Positions 52,046-62,072 of a stretch of 64,000 nt of DNA are shown in pieces. Every line of letters begins with the position of its first letter. Within the stretch, counting starts at the first letter, position 1. Source of the DNA: Flavobacteriales bacterium (GTDB lineage Bacteria; Bacteroidota; Bacteroidia; Flavobacteriales; Flavobacteriaceae). The position numbers were made by a program, and so were the translations under genes. The notes under the pieces are model-generated. The model was not told where the DNA came from and did no database searches. It saw only the letters and a list, made by a program, of their open reading frames with translations. The stretch spans positions 1 through 64,000 of the forward strand of contig JAMONV010000045.1 in assembly GCA_027066365.1 (NCBI GenBank), written 5' to 3'.

Positions 52046-52213
52046 CTAATGTGAACGCGCCATTGCCACCACCAATGATATCAAGGTTAATAATCCCGAA
52101 GCTATGGTGGCATATAACACATAGTTCATATAAGGCCACCCGACATGATAGCCGATGGAAGCCACCAATCCCAATTGCAAGGTTGCCGCCAATAATATCT
52201 TTACGACACGCAT
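52046..52213 (-). CDS. 55-residue two-helix membrane protein
   Basis: This short frame encodes MRVVKILLAATLQLGLVASI, then GYHVGWPYMNYVLYATIASG and a second hydrophobic stretch ending VVAMARSH. It is a simple double-spanning protein with aromatic residues in the loop. It lies between the DUF3857 gene and the PLP-enzyme gene on the same strand, 69 bp after the former. The clean start, stop and hydrophobic pattern support a real gene, but no family is recognised. Confidence 0.5.
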   Translation of the reverse strand: MRVVKILLAATLQLGLVASIGYHVGWPYMNYVLYATIASGLLTLISLVVAMARSH

Positions 52214-52282
52214 CGGTTTTTGAGGTGCAATTTAAAGAAAATTTTTCTTCGCATTGCTTTATCCGGGGTGTCGCATGAAATC

Positions 52283-55200
52283 TTATTTAAAGCCAATCAA
52301 TGCATCCCGGGCATCCAACGCGTTTTTGACATATTTTCGGAAAGCGGGATATTCCTCGGGCGAAATATCTTTTATATCCGTATGCACACGTATTCTTACC
52401 ACCAGTTCCGAAGGAGATTTTTTGTTATAGCTAATTTTGAAATAATGATTTTTATACCGGAAGTTTTCGCTTTCGGGGATAGCAGAAAATTGCAATCCGT
52501 CTTTCAACTTGATGGTATATTCACCGAAATAATCGTCGGTATCTTCGTAGTATGCATAAATGATAGGATAATGGCGGCTTTCCAGATTGACCAGATCGTC
52601 GGTGTAGGCTTTGTTAACCACGGGCAGACTTATCACCTTCATTCGTCCTAATTTCTGGAAGGTTGTATTCACGTCGAAATCGGCTTCAATGGTAAGGCTG
52701 CCGTCTTTCCTATTGTTGTCGGTTACTTTGTAATCCTTCAAAGTCAAATCCAAATCGGTGAGGTTTTCGAATCGTTCGGTGAGTTTTTTCTTTAATTCCT
52801 TTTCGTTTTTATTGGATATTAATTTCCTGAATCCTGCCGAATTGCGTCCTTTCAATGTATAAACGATATGGAGGTGTTTGCTGTTTTTCCCAATGGTAAA
52901 GATAATATCGGCTTTTTTGGTGGCGGTTTGTTGATAAGGATGTTCCAGAATTTTGATATTATTGGGTTGTTCCGATGTTTTTTCGGGAATATCGAGAATA
53001 ATTGCACCGTCGAGGGAAGTGGGAACGGCTTTGTAGGGCAAATATTTATTGGTGAGCTCAAGCAAATAAGGTTTTCCGTCAATATAAACCCGTGCTATGG
53101 CATGATTGAAATTGATGGAAGGCAAAACGGCATAATTTTTACCCCGGTCCCCGGTGGAAACCAAAACGATATTGGCTTTTAATCCGGCTTTTTTGGCCAG
53201 TGTGATAAACAATGTTGAAAAGTCTTTGCAGTCGCCGAGTTTGGTCTTAATGGTTTTGGACGGTTTTTGCGGAATAAAGCCGCTTTGCTTGAAGTTGACG
53301 TAGCTGTAGGTAAGATTATCGGCCATGTATTGATAAATCTTTTTGGCACGTTCGTTTTCACTGAGGTGCTTATATCCGTCGGGAAAAATTTCATTGAAAG
53401 TTTTGTTGAGCAAATGATCTTCTTTCATTTGAATTCTGACCAAATCGGAATACCAGTTGGAAATTTGGTTCCAATTTCGGATGGTGCTGATATGAAGCAT
53501 GGTTTTAACGTCGGCATTACGGGGGCGATACGGTTCGGTAGGCGGCAATGCGGGTGCATTTTTGACGGTCCATGTTTCCAAGGTATATTCATTGAGTTTG
53601 GATTTTTTATATTCGGCTTTTCCGCCGGTCAGTTTATGATGGGCATGAATACCTTGGGGCGAAAGAAGCCGGTAAACGGATTGATAAACCGGATAGAATT
53701 GCGTCATGGAATTTTTGTCGGTGAAATCCTTATAAAAACGTCCCGATTTATTGTAGGTTACTTCATAGTCGATATAGATTACGTCGCCGGTAGATAAGCT
53801 ATTGAACACAAGGTAGCTGCCCGAACGTTCGGCGGGCACGACTTTTCCGTCGGGTTTAACGATTTCGGATTTATAAATAATGTAATTGTTATTCAGTCTC
53901 AAATTAAATTCTTTGAGTTCTTCAATGCCTTGGTCCGAAGTAACTTCATACAGGTATACGGCTCGCACCCGTGATCCGCCTTCTTTGAATATTTCCACGT
54001 TTTGTTCGTCGAGAAGAATGTTGATATCGTGGTTTTCTTCGGTTTTGCGCCCGCGTGTTTGTTTGATATAAGCATAAATATCCCGGGTTTTGATCAAATC
54101 AAACGGGTCTTTTTCTTTTTTTAAATCACGAATTTTTTCTCTGAGGCTTCCGTCGGCGCTATTGTGTTTGAATGCTTGTTCGTATAGACTGAGTGCTTCT
54201 TTGTCTTTTCCCAATTGATGAAGGGCATCGCCTTTTTTCTCCATGAGCACGAAAGCATAAGGGAAAAGTTTCAAGCCTACGTCCGTAATGGGAATCATTT
54301 TTTTGTAGTTCTGAAAATCATATAAATCGGAGGCATAGTTTTCCAAAATATTCACTTTTGACCAATCCATTGAATGTTTGAGATAATTATCATAGGTTTT
54401 AATGACTTTATTTTTCTTGTTCTGATCTTTATAAATGGCTATCAGCAACGAGTAAGCGTCGGGTACACTGAGTTTTTTAAGCAGGTTATCGATAAGGTTT
54501 TCGGCCGTTTCGGGTTCTTGCAACACTTGATAATAGAGCGCTGCCGCCAACATCATTTCTTTGGGCGACATATTTTTTTCGGCCGCATCGTAAATGCCTT
54601 TCAAACTTTTTTTCAGATTGTAAATATCTTGTTCGCGAATGGCTCTGTAAAAATCGGCGGTGTATTTCAAAACTTTACTGTCGGTGGCGCGAGTGACTTT
54701 ATCAAGCACTTCATTCATTTGATCCACAGGCATTTTGAAGAGTTTGTCCGTATCGAGCATTTGAAAAAGCACCGACAAAAAATAATCCGGATCGTCGTTT
54801 TTGAGATTTTCCTTGATTTCTTTAATCAAATTGGAGTCATCTTCGGCTCCGGCCCAAACGATCTGGCTACTTCTAACGAAAGAACTCGCCGGATATTGTT
54901 GCAAATACGGATCGAGAACAGCTTTGGCTTCATCGGTTTTACGATTGAGCATGTAGGTATAGAAAAGCATGTAATCTTTGAAGTAACGCGTAAACTTTTG
55001 TTCGCTTAATTGTTTGAAGAAATTTTCGAATGGGTTATCGAGCAATTGCGGTTGAAGTTCTTTTTCCGTAGCATGGTGATAAGCTTGATATGCCGCGCTA
55101 AAATGCAAGGATCCGGGATCGAGCAAACGGTCGTTTCCGTCGAAAACCCGCAAGATAAACCAACTGTTGTCGTTATCCACTTTCACCAGCACGCGATGCT

Positions 55201-56059
55201 TTCCGGAAGGCAAGTGAACTTTCACGGCATAAGCATCGGGGGCGGTGGTGCGCGGACGGGTTTCTTCCAGCACAAGCACGTCGTCTATCCATATTTTCAC
55301 GGGACCGCTTGAGCCCACTTTAAATATATAATCCGCCGGCTTTGTTGTCGTAAAAAAGCTTTGTGCATAATTAATACCGTTTCCGTATTCGGTATGATTG
55401 AAAAAAGTCGCATATATCATTTGATCGTTGTAGGATGGCACATACCAGTTAATCATACCGTTACTGTTGGCATTGAAAGGTTCTTGCGAAACGGGGGTTG
55501 TTTCCGGTGCATAAGGAATATCCATGCCGCTATTGTTAAGATTCTCAAACACACCGCAATACTGCCACCGGTTGACAGGTTTGATTTTGTTGATAGCCTC
55601 TTGATTCGTCTCGTTTCGATAACGGGAAAAATCATAAAAATTTTTGATTTCGCCGATTATGGCTTCCACGGTAGAATTACCGAGCGAACTCTTATACAGC
55701 ATATCGGCATAATCCATTTTGGTTTTATTGATAGTGCTATATTCATGATAATTAATCAAAAGTTCATTCGCCGATAATGCATAAATATAATAAGGCGCAT
55801 TTTGACGTTTGACCAGCGCTTTAATAAAATCTTTGTTCCCCGAAAGTTTTCCGTTTTCGCGCAAAACGATTTGTTTTAAAATCAATTCTTCGTCCGAAGC
55901 ATTGTTTTCTTTGATTTTTTTCACTTCAGATAAGGCTTCGTCGCGTTTATTTTCAAGCAGAAGCTTCCAAATTTTTTCCGCTCGCTTTTGAGCATGAACG
56001 GGCAAAAAAAGCATTAACCCGAATAATAATAAAACCGAACGCAAAAGATTTTTCTCCAT
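52283..56059 (-). CDS. Large exported DUF3857/transglutaminase-like protein
   Basis: 1,258 residues with a signal peptide (1-23, ending VHAQ). The N-terminal part (about 25-620) is mostly helical and repeat-like (TPR/SEL1-type) with a beta domain near 190-310. The DUF3857 region (about 650-820, VRAVYLYEVTSDQGIEELKEFN and YIDYEVTYNKSGRFYKDF) precedes a transglutaminase-like domain with the catalytic cysteine in KLGDCKDFSTLFITLAKKAG (about 942) and histidine in NFNHAIARVYIDGKPYLLEL. A beta-rich tail follows. It is probably a periplasmic or surface envelope protein; acyl-transfer or peptidase activity is inferred from the fold. Confidence 0.85.
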   Translation of the reverse strand: MEKNLLRSVLLLFGLMLFLPVHAQKRAEKIWKLLLENKRDEALSEVKKIKENNASDEELILKQIVLRENGKLSGNKDFIKALVKRQNAPYYIYALSANELLINYHEYSTINKTKMDYADMLYKSSLGNSTVEAIIGEIKNFYDFSRYRNETNQEAINKIKPVNRWQYCGVFENLNNSGMDIPYAPETTPVSQEPFNANSNGMINWYVPSYNDQMIYATFFNHTEYGNGINYAQSFFTTTKPADYIFKVGSSGPVKIWIDDVLVLEETRPRTTAPDAYAVKVHLPSGKHRVLVKVDNDNSWFILRVFDGNDRLLDPGSLHFSAAYQAYHHATEKELQPQLLDNPFENFFKQLSEQKFTRYFKDYMLFYTYMLNRKTDEAKAVLDPYLQQYPASSFVRSSQIVWAGAEDDSNLIKEIKENLKNDDPDYFLSVLFQMLDTDKLFKMPVDQMNEVLDKVTRATDSKVLKYTADFYRAIREQDIYNLKKSLKGIYDAAEKNMSPKEMMLAAALYYQVLQEPETAENLIDNLLKKLSVPDAYSLLIAIYKDQNKKNKVIKTYDNYLKHSMDWSKVNILENYASDLYDFQNYKKMIPITDVGLKLFPYAFVLMEKKGDALHQLGKDKEALSLYEQAFKHNSADGSLREKIRDLKKEKDPFDLIKTRDIYAYIKQTRGRKTEENHDINILLDEQNVEIFKEGGSRVRAVYLYEVTSDQGIEELKEFNLRLNNNYIIYKSEIVKPDGKVVPAERSGSYLVFNSLSTGDVIYIDYEVTYNKSGRFYKDFTDKNSMTQFYPVYQSVYRLLSPQGIHAHHKLTGGKAEYKKSKLNEYTLETWTVKNAPALPPTEPYRPRNADVKTMLHISTIRNWNQISNWYSDLVRIQMKEDHLLNKTFNEIFPDGYKHLSENERAKKIYQYMADNLTYSYVNFKQSGFIPQKPSKTIKTKLGDCKDFSTLFITLAKKAGLKANIVLVSTGDRGKNYAVLPSINFNHAIARVYIDGKPYLLELTNKYLPYKAVPTSLDGAIILDIPEKTSEQPNNIKILEHPYQQTATKKADIIFTIGKNSKHLHIVYTLKGRNSAGFRKLISNKNEKELKKKLTERFENLTDLDLTLKDYKVTDNNRKDGSLTIEADFDVNTTFQKLGRMKVISLPVVNKAYTDDLVNLESRHYPIIYAYYEDTDDYFGEYTIKLKDGLQFSAIPESENFRYKNHYFKISYNKKSPSELVVRIRVHTDIKDISPEEYPAFRKYVKNALDARDALIGFK

Positions 56060-56108
56060 AATTGTAGTGTATTAAAAAGTTAAATTTAATTTTTAAATTT
56101 AAAGTGCT

Positions 56109-56116
56109 CAAATATA
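56109..56116 (-). promoter_or_regulatory. -7 promoter box, DUF3857 protein
   Basis: TATATTTG on the minus strand matches TAnnTTTG about 50 bp upstream of the ATG at 56059. No -33 element was found with confidence. Confidence 0.45.
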
Positions 56117-56187
56117 AGCAAAAAAACAAATAAGTTTATAGCGTCTTTTTTCAAGAAATAACAAAAATAACCGTCCAAAACCGGTGC

Positions 56188-57897
56188 TTAAGGTTCAATA
56201 ATCAGTCGTTGCATACCCACCTTTTTTTTGCCTAATGTTTGAAGCAGATACGGCCCGGGCTTTAAATTCCTCAAATGGATTTCAAATACAATTTTTCCGG
56301 GTGGCACTTTTTGGCTTAAAACTTCTTTTCCGCTCATATCGAATATACGAACCTTCACGGGCTGTGTCAAGGGTTGCTCGGCCAGAATGAATATTTTTTT
56401 ATGTGCGGGGTTGGGATAAATCCGGAAATATTGCGGCGGGTTTTGTTCGAGAATGGCTAGGCCCGGCATCATCACCCGTGGAATAATCAGCGTATCGGGA
56501 TGATTGGTGAAGCGATGAAAAACGGTCACGAAATCATCATACGTAGCGGTGGGGTCGGTGGAATATAGCGTATCCGTATGGTTTTGAATGTCGCCCGACA
56601 AGCTATTGTAATAACCGTTAGCATAAGGATAAACCGTCGAATTATCGACACGAACGCCGTTATTGTCGTGCGTATTGACACTCAGGTTATAACGCACAAA
56701 AATACTGTCGCTGTCAATAAAAGTAAGCCAGTTGCTATAATAACCGGGTGGAAAATCCAAGCCGGTTTCTTTATTGAGGTTATGTTCAAAATAAAAATGG
56801 TGCGTATCGTAGATTTTTATACTGATATTTCTAATTCCGTAAAGAATATTGCGGATAAATTCGCTGTTTCGCATAGCGGCGCCATTAACCGCACCTTCCA
56901 CCGTCATGCCGCGAGTGGAATTAAAAATCACATTACCGGAAATAATGGTATTGTTTACATTATAATGACAAACAATGGCCGACCCCACATCGTCCAGATC
57001 GCTATCGGTTTCGTCGGCTTGGCGAAAACCCCACAACACATTGCCGGTTACCAAAAACGGGTTGGATGCGTCTTCGGAGCCCGATTTTAAATCGATGCCG
57101 TTTTCGGCATAAGCGCAATTACCTTGCGGATCGGGATGGCCGTTGCAGTCGGTGTAGATCAAACTGTCAATAAAAAAAAGATTGTGATCCACAACGGTTC
57201 CTGCATAGTTATATATCCCGTTCGGATTTCCTTTTACGGCTTGAAACCCGTCCACAAAATTATAGATTTCATTATTGACGATATGCGTATTGACAATGCT
57301 GTCTCCGGGCTCACCGTCAAGAGCAATGGCGGCGCGGTCCAGATTGACAAACGGATCGTCCCGCTCGGCACGACAATTTTGAATAACATTATTTGAACCG
57401 GAAAAAATATAGGCCAATCCTCCGGCTACATTATAAATGAAATAACGATTAAGGATATTATGAGAGGCATTTTCAAAGATTACGGGAATCCTACCGTCGG
57501 GGCTATTCCAAAAAGCCATCCGGTCCACCACCCAATAGTCGGCATTGCGAAGAATTAGTCCCACTTTGGCCAACTCGGTGGTATCGAGCTTCCCGGGGTG
57601 CAAATCGTTGCCGTTATACAAGCAGATATACCGCATTTGAGAAGCCGTTCCGCTGGCGGTTAATACAACGGCATGATCGTCTTGTTGCAAGCCGGCGTTA
57701 CTGTAATCTCCGGGTTGAACATAAAAATAATGAATGGCGGGGTCGTTGATATGCGACCAATCACTGTCGGAAGTGATCAGAAACATATCGGGATTATTGG
57801 GGTCGTAGGGCGGAATGTTTACCGGCTCTTCATAGGGCGATTGCGCCGAAACATTTATATGGAACGAGAACAAAACCGAAATCAAAAAAAATTTCAC
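56188..57897 (-). CDS. Type IX secretion cargo: right-handed beta-helix protein with C-terminal sorting domain
   Basis: 569 residues from a GTG at 57897. A signal peptide (1-18, NVSAQSP) is followed by a repetitive beta-helix-like body with many Asn/Asp/Gly turns (for example NVIQNCRAERDDPFVNLD, NNTIISGNVIFNST), suggesting polysaccharide binding or cleavage. The C-terminal 80 residues (FRIYPNPAHKKIFI ... VRIFDMSGKEVL ... LRNLKPGPYLLQTL) form a type A sorting domain that directs the protein through the type IX secretion system to the surface. It is monocistronic, with a -33/-7 promoter at 57922-57955. Confidence 0.92.
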   Translation of the reverse strand: MKFFLISVLFSFHINVSAQSPYEEPVNIPPYDPNNPDMFLITSDSDWSHINDPAIHYFYVQPGDYSNAGLQQDDHAVVLTASGTASQMRYICLYNGNDLHPGKLDTTELAKVGLILRNADYWVVDRMAFWNSPDGRIPVIFENASHNILNRYFIYNVAGGLAYIFSGSNNVIQNCRAERDDPFVNLDRAAIALDGEPGDSIVNTHIVNNEIYNFVDGFQAVKGNPNGIYNYAGTVVDHNLFFIDSLIYTDCNGHPDPQGNCAYAENGIDLKSGSEDASNPFLVTGNVLWGFRQADETDSDLDDVGSAIVCHYNVNNTIISGNVIFNSTRGMTVEGAVNGAAMRNSEFIRNILYGIRNISIKIYDTHHFYFEHNLNKETGLDFPPGYYSNWLTFIDSDSIFVRYNLSVNTHDNNGVRVDNSTVYPYANGYYNSLSGDIQNHTDTLYSTDPTATYDDFVTVFHRFTNHPDTLIIPRVMMPGLAILEQNPPQYFRIYPNPAHKKIFILAEQPLTQPVKVRIFDMSGKEVLSQKVPPGKIVFEIHLRNLKPGPYLLQTLGKKKVGMQRLIIEP

Positions 57898-57921
57898 AAC
57901 CCGTTGAATTTTAATTAAATG

Positions 57922-57955
57922 TAAAGATAGGTAAAAAACCTAAATTAAGCCCAAA
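57922..57955 (-). promoter_or_regulatory. Promoter (-33 and -7), type IX cargo gene
   Basis: On the minus strand, TTTG (57952-57955) and TATCTTTA (57922-57929) are separated by 22 bp, matching the Bacteroidota -33/-7 arrangement. It lies 25 bp upstream of the GTG at 57897. Confidence 0.6.
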
Positions 57956-58004
57956 CCGGCATTCGAATTGCAACGTCCCGGAACGGAAACAGCCAAAAAC
58001 CTTT

Positions 58005-59573
58005 CTACTCTTCTTCAGGTTCGGTATAGTAAATAGTCAGTTCCGCCGGCAGGTCTGCGGAAAGATTTCCTTGCAGAACGGTTCCGAACGGTATGGCGGC
58101 ATCGGGGTCTTGCGATAAGTTTTGACCGCTCAAAAATCCCGCTAAATTATTCACCACTCTAATTCCGAGCCGCACATTGGCGGAATCTTTTCGCAAAACG
58201 TCTTTGATGTGGCGTGTGATGTTGAATTCATAATAATGCATATTGCGAACCGAATCCAATGCATAACGCCCGTTATAGAAAGATATCAGGTTACTCGCTT
58301 CAACGGTTTGCCCGTTATCCAAAACCGGTATTAAATCGGTTATTTTTTGTTTGCTGTCATATTTATATAAGTAAAGTTGCACCGGTTGTTCCCTAGGTGA
58401 AAGAGACGACATGTCGGTTTCATCCACATAAAGCCGCAAATTGGCTTGATTGATAAACCAATCGTTATTGCGTAATTCATAAAGTTCCTGCGCCGAAAAT
58501 ATTTCCACTATCGCCGTAGCGCCCGCTTCTCCTTTCACGTAAATTTTGTCTTCACCGGTTGAAACGGATGGATTTCGCAACTTGTTTTCCACTTGCGGAT
58601 AGAAATGGTTTTGATAGTTGTTGATGGTTCTTTGGGCAATTAAAACGATTTTTTCATAGCCGTAATCGGTGTAATCATCCGAGTCGTCATCGGGTGTATC
58701 ATTATCGTTAATAAAATGGTAGCGATAAGCCAACACCAATTCCACCGGCCCGCCGAGCAACATCATTAAACCAGAGCTGGAAATATTTTCCGCATCGAGA
58801 TAAATGCCCCGAAAATATTCCTTAAATAAGTTCGGATCCGTCAAAATATTTTCTCCGGCGTGGTCAAAAAATTTGTGCCGGACAAAACCGGTGTCAATCG
58901 GAATCACCAAATGAGGCGGTAATGTATCGTTATTAAAATTCAAATCCTTGTTATCTGCAAGGTTTTCCAAATTGATTCCGTTCACGGGCAAAGTATCGAT
59001 GATATAACCGAAGTCGGGCGTAAAGGTCGGATTATCATATAACAAATCGCCTTTATAAGCGTCATAATCAAAATTGGAATAATAAGGACGAACATTGGGC
59101 GATTGAAAACCGCTATTCGGATCGTAGGGAAAAATAAAATAGGTATTTTCGTAGGCTTTAAGCGAAATGGGAGCTGAACCGAACACGCTGTCTATTAAAT
59201 AAACCGGATTGCTGTCGGTACTGTGGTCGGGGTCCGGCTTCGAAAAAAAAGGAATACGGATTTCCGCAAAGAGAATCGAATCGGCATTTTTAAAATGATC
59301 ACTGTCGAATGCCTGTGAGGATCCGAATTGTAATAAGGCATCCGCATTGGTTAATCCGTATGCCGGATGCTCGTAAACGCCCAAAGGCAAATAACCGCCT
59401 CCGGAAAGCACACTATCGGTGGCTACACTATAGGTTTTCAGGTTTTGAACCGTGTATTTCTCAAATTGAAATTTTTTATCCCCCACCAAATCGAAACCCG
59501 ACTTGGTAAAATGCTTCTTGCATGCATTCAAAAAAAGTATGAAAAAAAACAAGCCGGCGAAATATCTTTTCAT
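58005..59573 (-). CDS. DUF4270-type surface lipoprotein
   Basis: 522 residues from the ATG at 59573; a longer in-frame start at 59651 would overlap the upstream gene. Lipobox FLNACKK near residue 18 marks a lipoprotein. The large beta-rich body (FDLVGDKKFQFEKYTV, LQFGSSQAFDSDHFKNADSIL) and the position next to a glycogen-synthase-like gene and hemD match the DUF4270 family of Bacteroidota. Its function is not known. It is likely outer-membrane anchored and faces the periplasm or surface. The preceding gene ends 22 bp upstream. Confidence 0.75.
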   Translation of the reverse strand: MKRYFAGLFFFILFLNACKKHFTKSGFDLVGDKKFQFEKYTVQNLKTYSVATDSVLSGGGYLPLGVYEHPAYGLTNADALLQFGSSQAFDSDHFKNADSILFAEIRIPFFSKPDPDHSTDSNPVYLIDSVFGSAPISLKAYENTYFIFPYDPNSGFQSPNVRPYYSNFDYDAYKGDLLYDNPTFTPDFGYIIDTLPVNGINLENLADNKDLNFNNDTLPPHLVIPIDTGFVRHKFFDHAGENILTDPNLFKEYFRGIYLDAENISSSGLMMLLGGPVELVLAYRYHFINDNDTPDDDSDDYTDYGYEKIVLIAQRTINNYQNHFYPQVENKLRNPSVSTGEDKIYVKGEAGATAIVEIFSAQELYELRNNDWFINQANLRLYVDETDMSSLSPREQPVQLYLYKYDSKQKITDLIPVLDNGQTVEASNLISFYNGRYALDSVRNMHYYEFNITRHIKDVLRKDSANVRLGIRVVNNLAGFLSGQNLSQDPDAAIPFGTVLQGNLSADLPAELTIYYTEPEEE

Positions 59574-59595
59574 AAGCGATGACGGTTTTGTCGTA

Positions 59596-60414
59596 TTATA
59601 ACGTTTGATATTGCTCCAATATTTCGCCAAAGATACGAGAATTTTCTTCAAGTAGCGGAAGGGTTATTTTTCCTTTGAAATGGTGGTTTTGATTGAATAT
59701 TTCCTGCAATCCGGATTGGAGTTTTTCTTCTCCGCTCATCAAAATATCGGCAAAATGCGAAGCTCCGCTCATTAAATGTTTTTCACCGGCGGGAAGGTAA
59801 ACGGAATAATCTTTTTCGTCAATTTCATCAAACCGGAATTTCTTGGCTACATCACCGGGCAAAGTTCCCTTAAGCCTTATGTCGTTAATCAACAAATGTA
59901 TAAGCTGACTGTGATGCAATAGCGGTTCATGCGCATAATATGTCTTCAAATAAAGCGGAAGGAACGAAGTAAACCACCCCGCATTGATGATATAATCGGC
60001 ATTCCAATTGAGCTTTTTGGCCGTTTCCACCACTCCCTTCGCAAAGAAAATCATGAAATCGGTCAAATCAGAGCGAATATCTCCCTTTTCATCGAATAAA
60101 AACATCTTTTGATGAAAATTCTCCGAACTTCCGATGAAATACACTTGCATACGCTCTTTGGGAATGGATGCCACTTTGATAATCAGAGGAATATCTTCAT
60201 CATCCACCACAATATTGGTCCCAGAAAGTCGAATTACTTCGTGCAATTGCATTTTGCGTTCGTTAATCACCCCGAATTTCGGCATGAACATCCGCACTTG
60301 TCCTCCTTGCGCATGAATGGCTTTGGCTAAACGAAAAATCAATTCCGTGTAGGCAGGTTCCGTAAAATATGGTGAAATGCCGGTGGCGGCTATCAAAAAT
60401 CGCTTGTTTTTCAT
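59596..60414 (-). CDS. Short glycogen/starch-synthase-like protein
   Basis: 272 residues, about half of a full GT5 glycogen synthase (470-480). It retains the N-terminal Rossmann-like half: FLIAATGISPYFTEPAYTELIFRLAKAIHAQGGQVRMFMPKFG, and NADYIINAGWFTSFLPLYLK. The start LIAATGISPYFT lacks the usual KxGGL ADP-glucose loop. Short forms occur in flavobacteria next to panC and DUF4270 genes; here DUF4270 follows, but panC is not seen upstream. Catalysis as a complete synthase is unlikely; a binding or regulatory role is possible. Confidence 0.82.
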   Translation of the reverse strand: MKNKRFLIAATGISPYFTEPAYTELIFRLAKAIHAQGGQVRMFMPKFGVINERKMQLHEVIRLSGTNIVVDDEDIPLIIKVASIPKERMQVYFIGSSENFHQKMFLFDEKGDIRSDLTDFMIFFAKGVVETAKKLNWNADYIINAGWFTSFLPLYLKTYYAHEPLLHHSQLIHLLINDIRLKGTLPGDVAKKFRFDEIDEKDYSVYLPAGEKHLMSGASHFADILMSGEEKLQSGLQEIFNQNHHFKGKITLPLLEENSRIFGEILEQYQTL

Positions 60415-60569
60415 AACAAAATACTTGATATTTAATATACAAATATATGATTTTTTGGTTTATATTTCTTCAAATCTCCAATCGCCTGAAAATCAATCCG
60501 ATAAAAAACGGATAATAAAACTAAAAAACAATGCCGGACTATCCGGAAGAAAATATAAAAACCGGTTTT

Positions 60570-61349
60570 TTAACGACTTCGTTTATTGGCCAGTTTGATA
60601 TATTTTTCCAAGGCCATGGTCATGGAAGGCGTATCCTCGGTCGGCACTTTGATATCCACGCGCAATCCGCGATCAATAGCCGCTTGATAGGTATTTTTTC
60701 CGTAAACGGCTATACGGGTCTCATTCTGTTTGAAATCGGGAAAGTTACGGAATAAAGATTCTATTCCGGAAGGACTGAAAAACACCAAAATATCGTAGTA
60801 AACATCCGCCAAATCGGATAAATCGCTAATCATGGTTTTGAAAAACATAGCGGATTTCCAGTTGATTCCCAACTCCTTAAGCATGGCCGGCACTTGTGGC
60901 TTGAGTTTATCCGACGAAGGCAACAGAAATTTTCCGTCGGGATATTTTTTTATGATTTCGGCCAAACCTTTCACCGTTCCGTCACCGAATAAAATACGAC
61001 GCTTGCGATAAACGATATATTTTTGCAAATAACGCGCAATGGCTTCGCTGGTACAAAAATAACGGTTGGTATTGGGAACCGTATAGCGCATTTCTTCGGC
61101 TATACGAAAATAATGATCGATAGCCGTCCGGCTTGTGAAAATAATGGAATCGAATTCGTTCAGATTGATTTTTTGTTTGCGAACTTCCTTCACCGTCACG
61201 CCTTCCACATGGATAAACGGGCGAAAATCTACCTTCACTTTAAGTTTTTGGCTCAAATTGAAATAGGGGGATTTTTCGTTGGTCGGCTCGGGTTGAGAAA
61301 CTAAAATACTTTTAACTTTTTTGATCAGAGGCTTTTGCGTGCTGCTCAT
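60570..61349 (-). CDS. hemD: Uroporphyrinogen-III synthase
   Basis: 259 residues. HemD-like two-domain fold: SILVSQPEPTNEKSPYFNLSQKLKVKVDFRPFIHVEGVT at the start, the inter-domain strand IIFTSRTAIDHYFRIAE, a second-domain FFKTMISDLSDLADVYYDILVFFSPSGIESLFRNFP and IAVYGKNTYQAAIDRGLRVDIKVPTEDTPSMTMALEKY at the C-terminus. It closes and inverts hydroxymethylbilane to uroporphyrinogen III in haem synthesis. The ATGA overlap with the upstream DUF4271 gene couples the two. Confidence 0.85.
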   Translation of the reverse strand: MSSTQKPLIKKVKSILVSQPEPTNEKSPYFNLSQKLKVKVDFRPFIHVEGVTVKEVRKQKINLNEFDSIIFTSRTAIDHYFRIAEEMRYTVPNTNRYFCTSEAIARYLQKYIVYRKRRILFGDGTVKGLAEIIKKYPDGKFLLPSSDKLKPQVPAMLKELGINWKSAMFFKTMISDLSDLADVYYDILVFFSPSGIESLFRNFPDFKQNETRIAVYGKNTYQAAIDRGLRVDIKVPTEDTPSMTMALEKYIKLANKRSR

Positions 61350-61978
61350 AGGCTATCCGTTATGACGTAAATAATCCCCGCAATAGGGACAATTTCCGTG
61401 ATGCAAAGATACAAAATATTGAAAACCGCTTTCAAGTGTAATTCATCCCTTGCCATCTTCCATTCCAAAGGCAAATAAGCTAAATAAAACAAAAGCGCTA
61501 TGGAAGCCAATAATATCGCAGATAATTGTTCATAACGCAACCATGGCGCAAGCAAAAACAAAACCGGCAATAACCAAAATGCTGCGTGATTCAAATAAAT
61601 GAATTTCAAAAAATTCAAGCGCGAAAACCGGCTGTCTTTCCACTGAAAAATCGTAGTAGCAATCAATAAATAAACAAAAAGTAAACCCACAGCCAACAAC
61701 CGGCCTTTCAACTCTACCCTCTCCCGTCCCATATAAAAAGCCTGTATCAAAGCAGCCAAGGTCAACAAAGACGCCAAAGTGGAAATCGTCCTGTAACCGG
61801 CAAAAAAATGCTTGGAACGCGCTACGGTCGCCCGAAAATATACTCGCGGACGATACATATTTTCATGAAAATCATACGAATAAGCATACTTCAAAAAGAG
61901 ATGCAGAATAGCAATCAAAATCAAAAAAAGCAAATAATCCAACGTGTAACCCGAAACCTTTAAATGATAAGACGGCAC
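61346..61978 (-). CDS. DUF4271-type membrane protein
   Basis: 210 residues from a GTG at 61978. Six or so helices (about 12-30, 56-78, 92-112, 130-150, 155-172 and 192-210). It precedes hemD with a 4-bp overlap, an arrangement typical of the DUF4271 family in Bacteroidota. No catalytic motif is seen and the function is unknown. Upstream (61979-62072) nothing else is coding. Confidence 0.72.
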   Translation of the reverse strand: MPSYHLKVSGYTLDYLLFLILIAILHLFLKYAYSYDFHENMYRPRVYFRATVARSKHFFAGYRTISTLASLLTLAALIQAFYMGRERVELKGRLLAVGLLFVYLLIATTIFQWKDSRFSRLNFLKFIYLNHAAFWLLPVLFLLAPWLRYEQLSAILLASIALLFYLAYLPLEWKMARDELHLKAVFNILYLCITEIVPIAGIIYVITDSL

Positions 61979-62072
61979 CGCTAATTTTTTTCAAAAATAG
62001 GTTTTTCCGCTCAAACGAAAACAATCCTTTTCCATCATTCCGTTTCCCGGCCTGTCAATACAATTAAAACTA

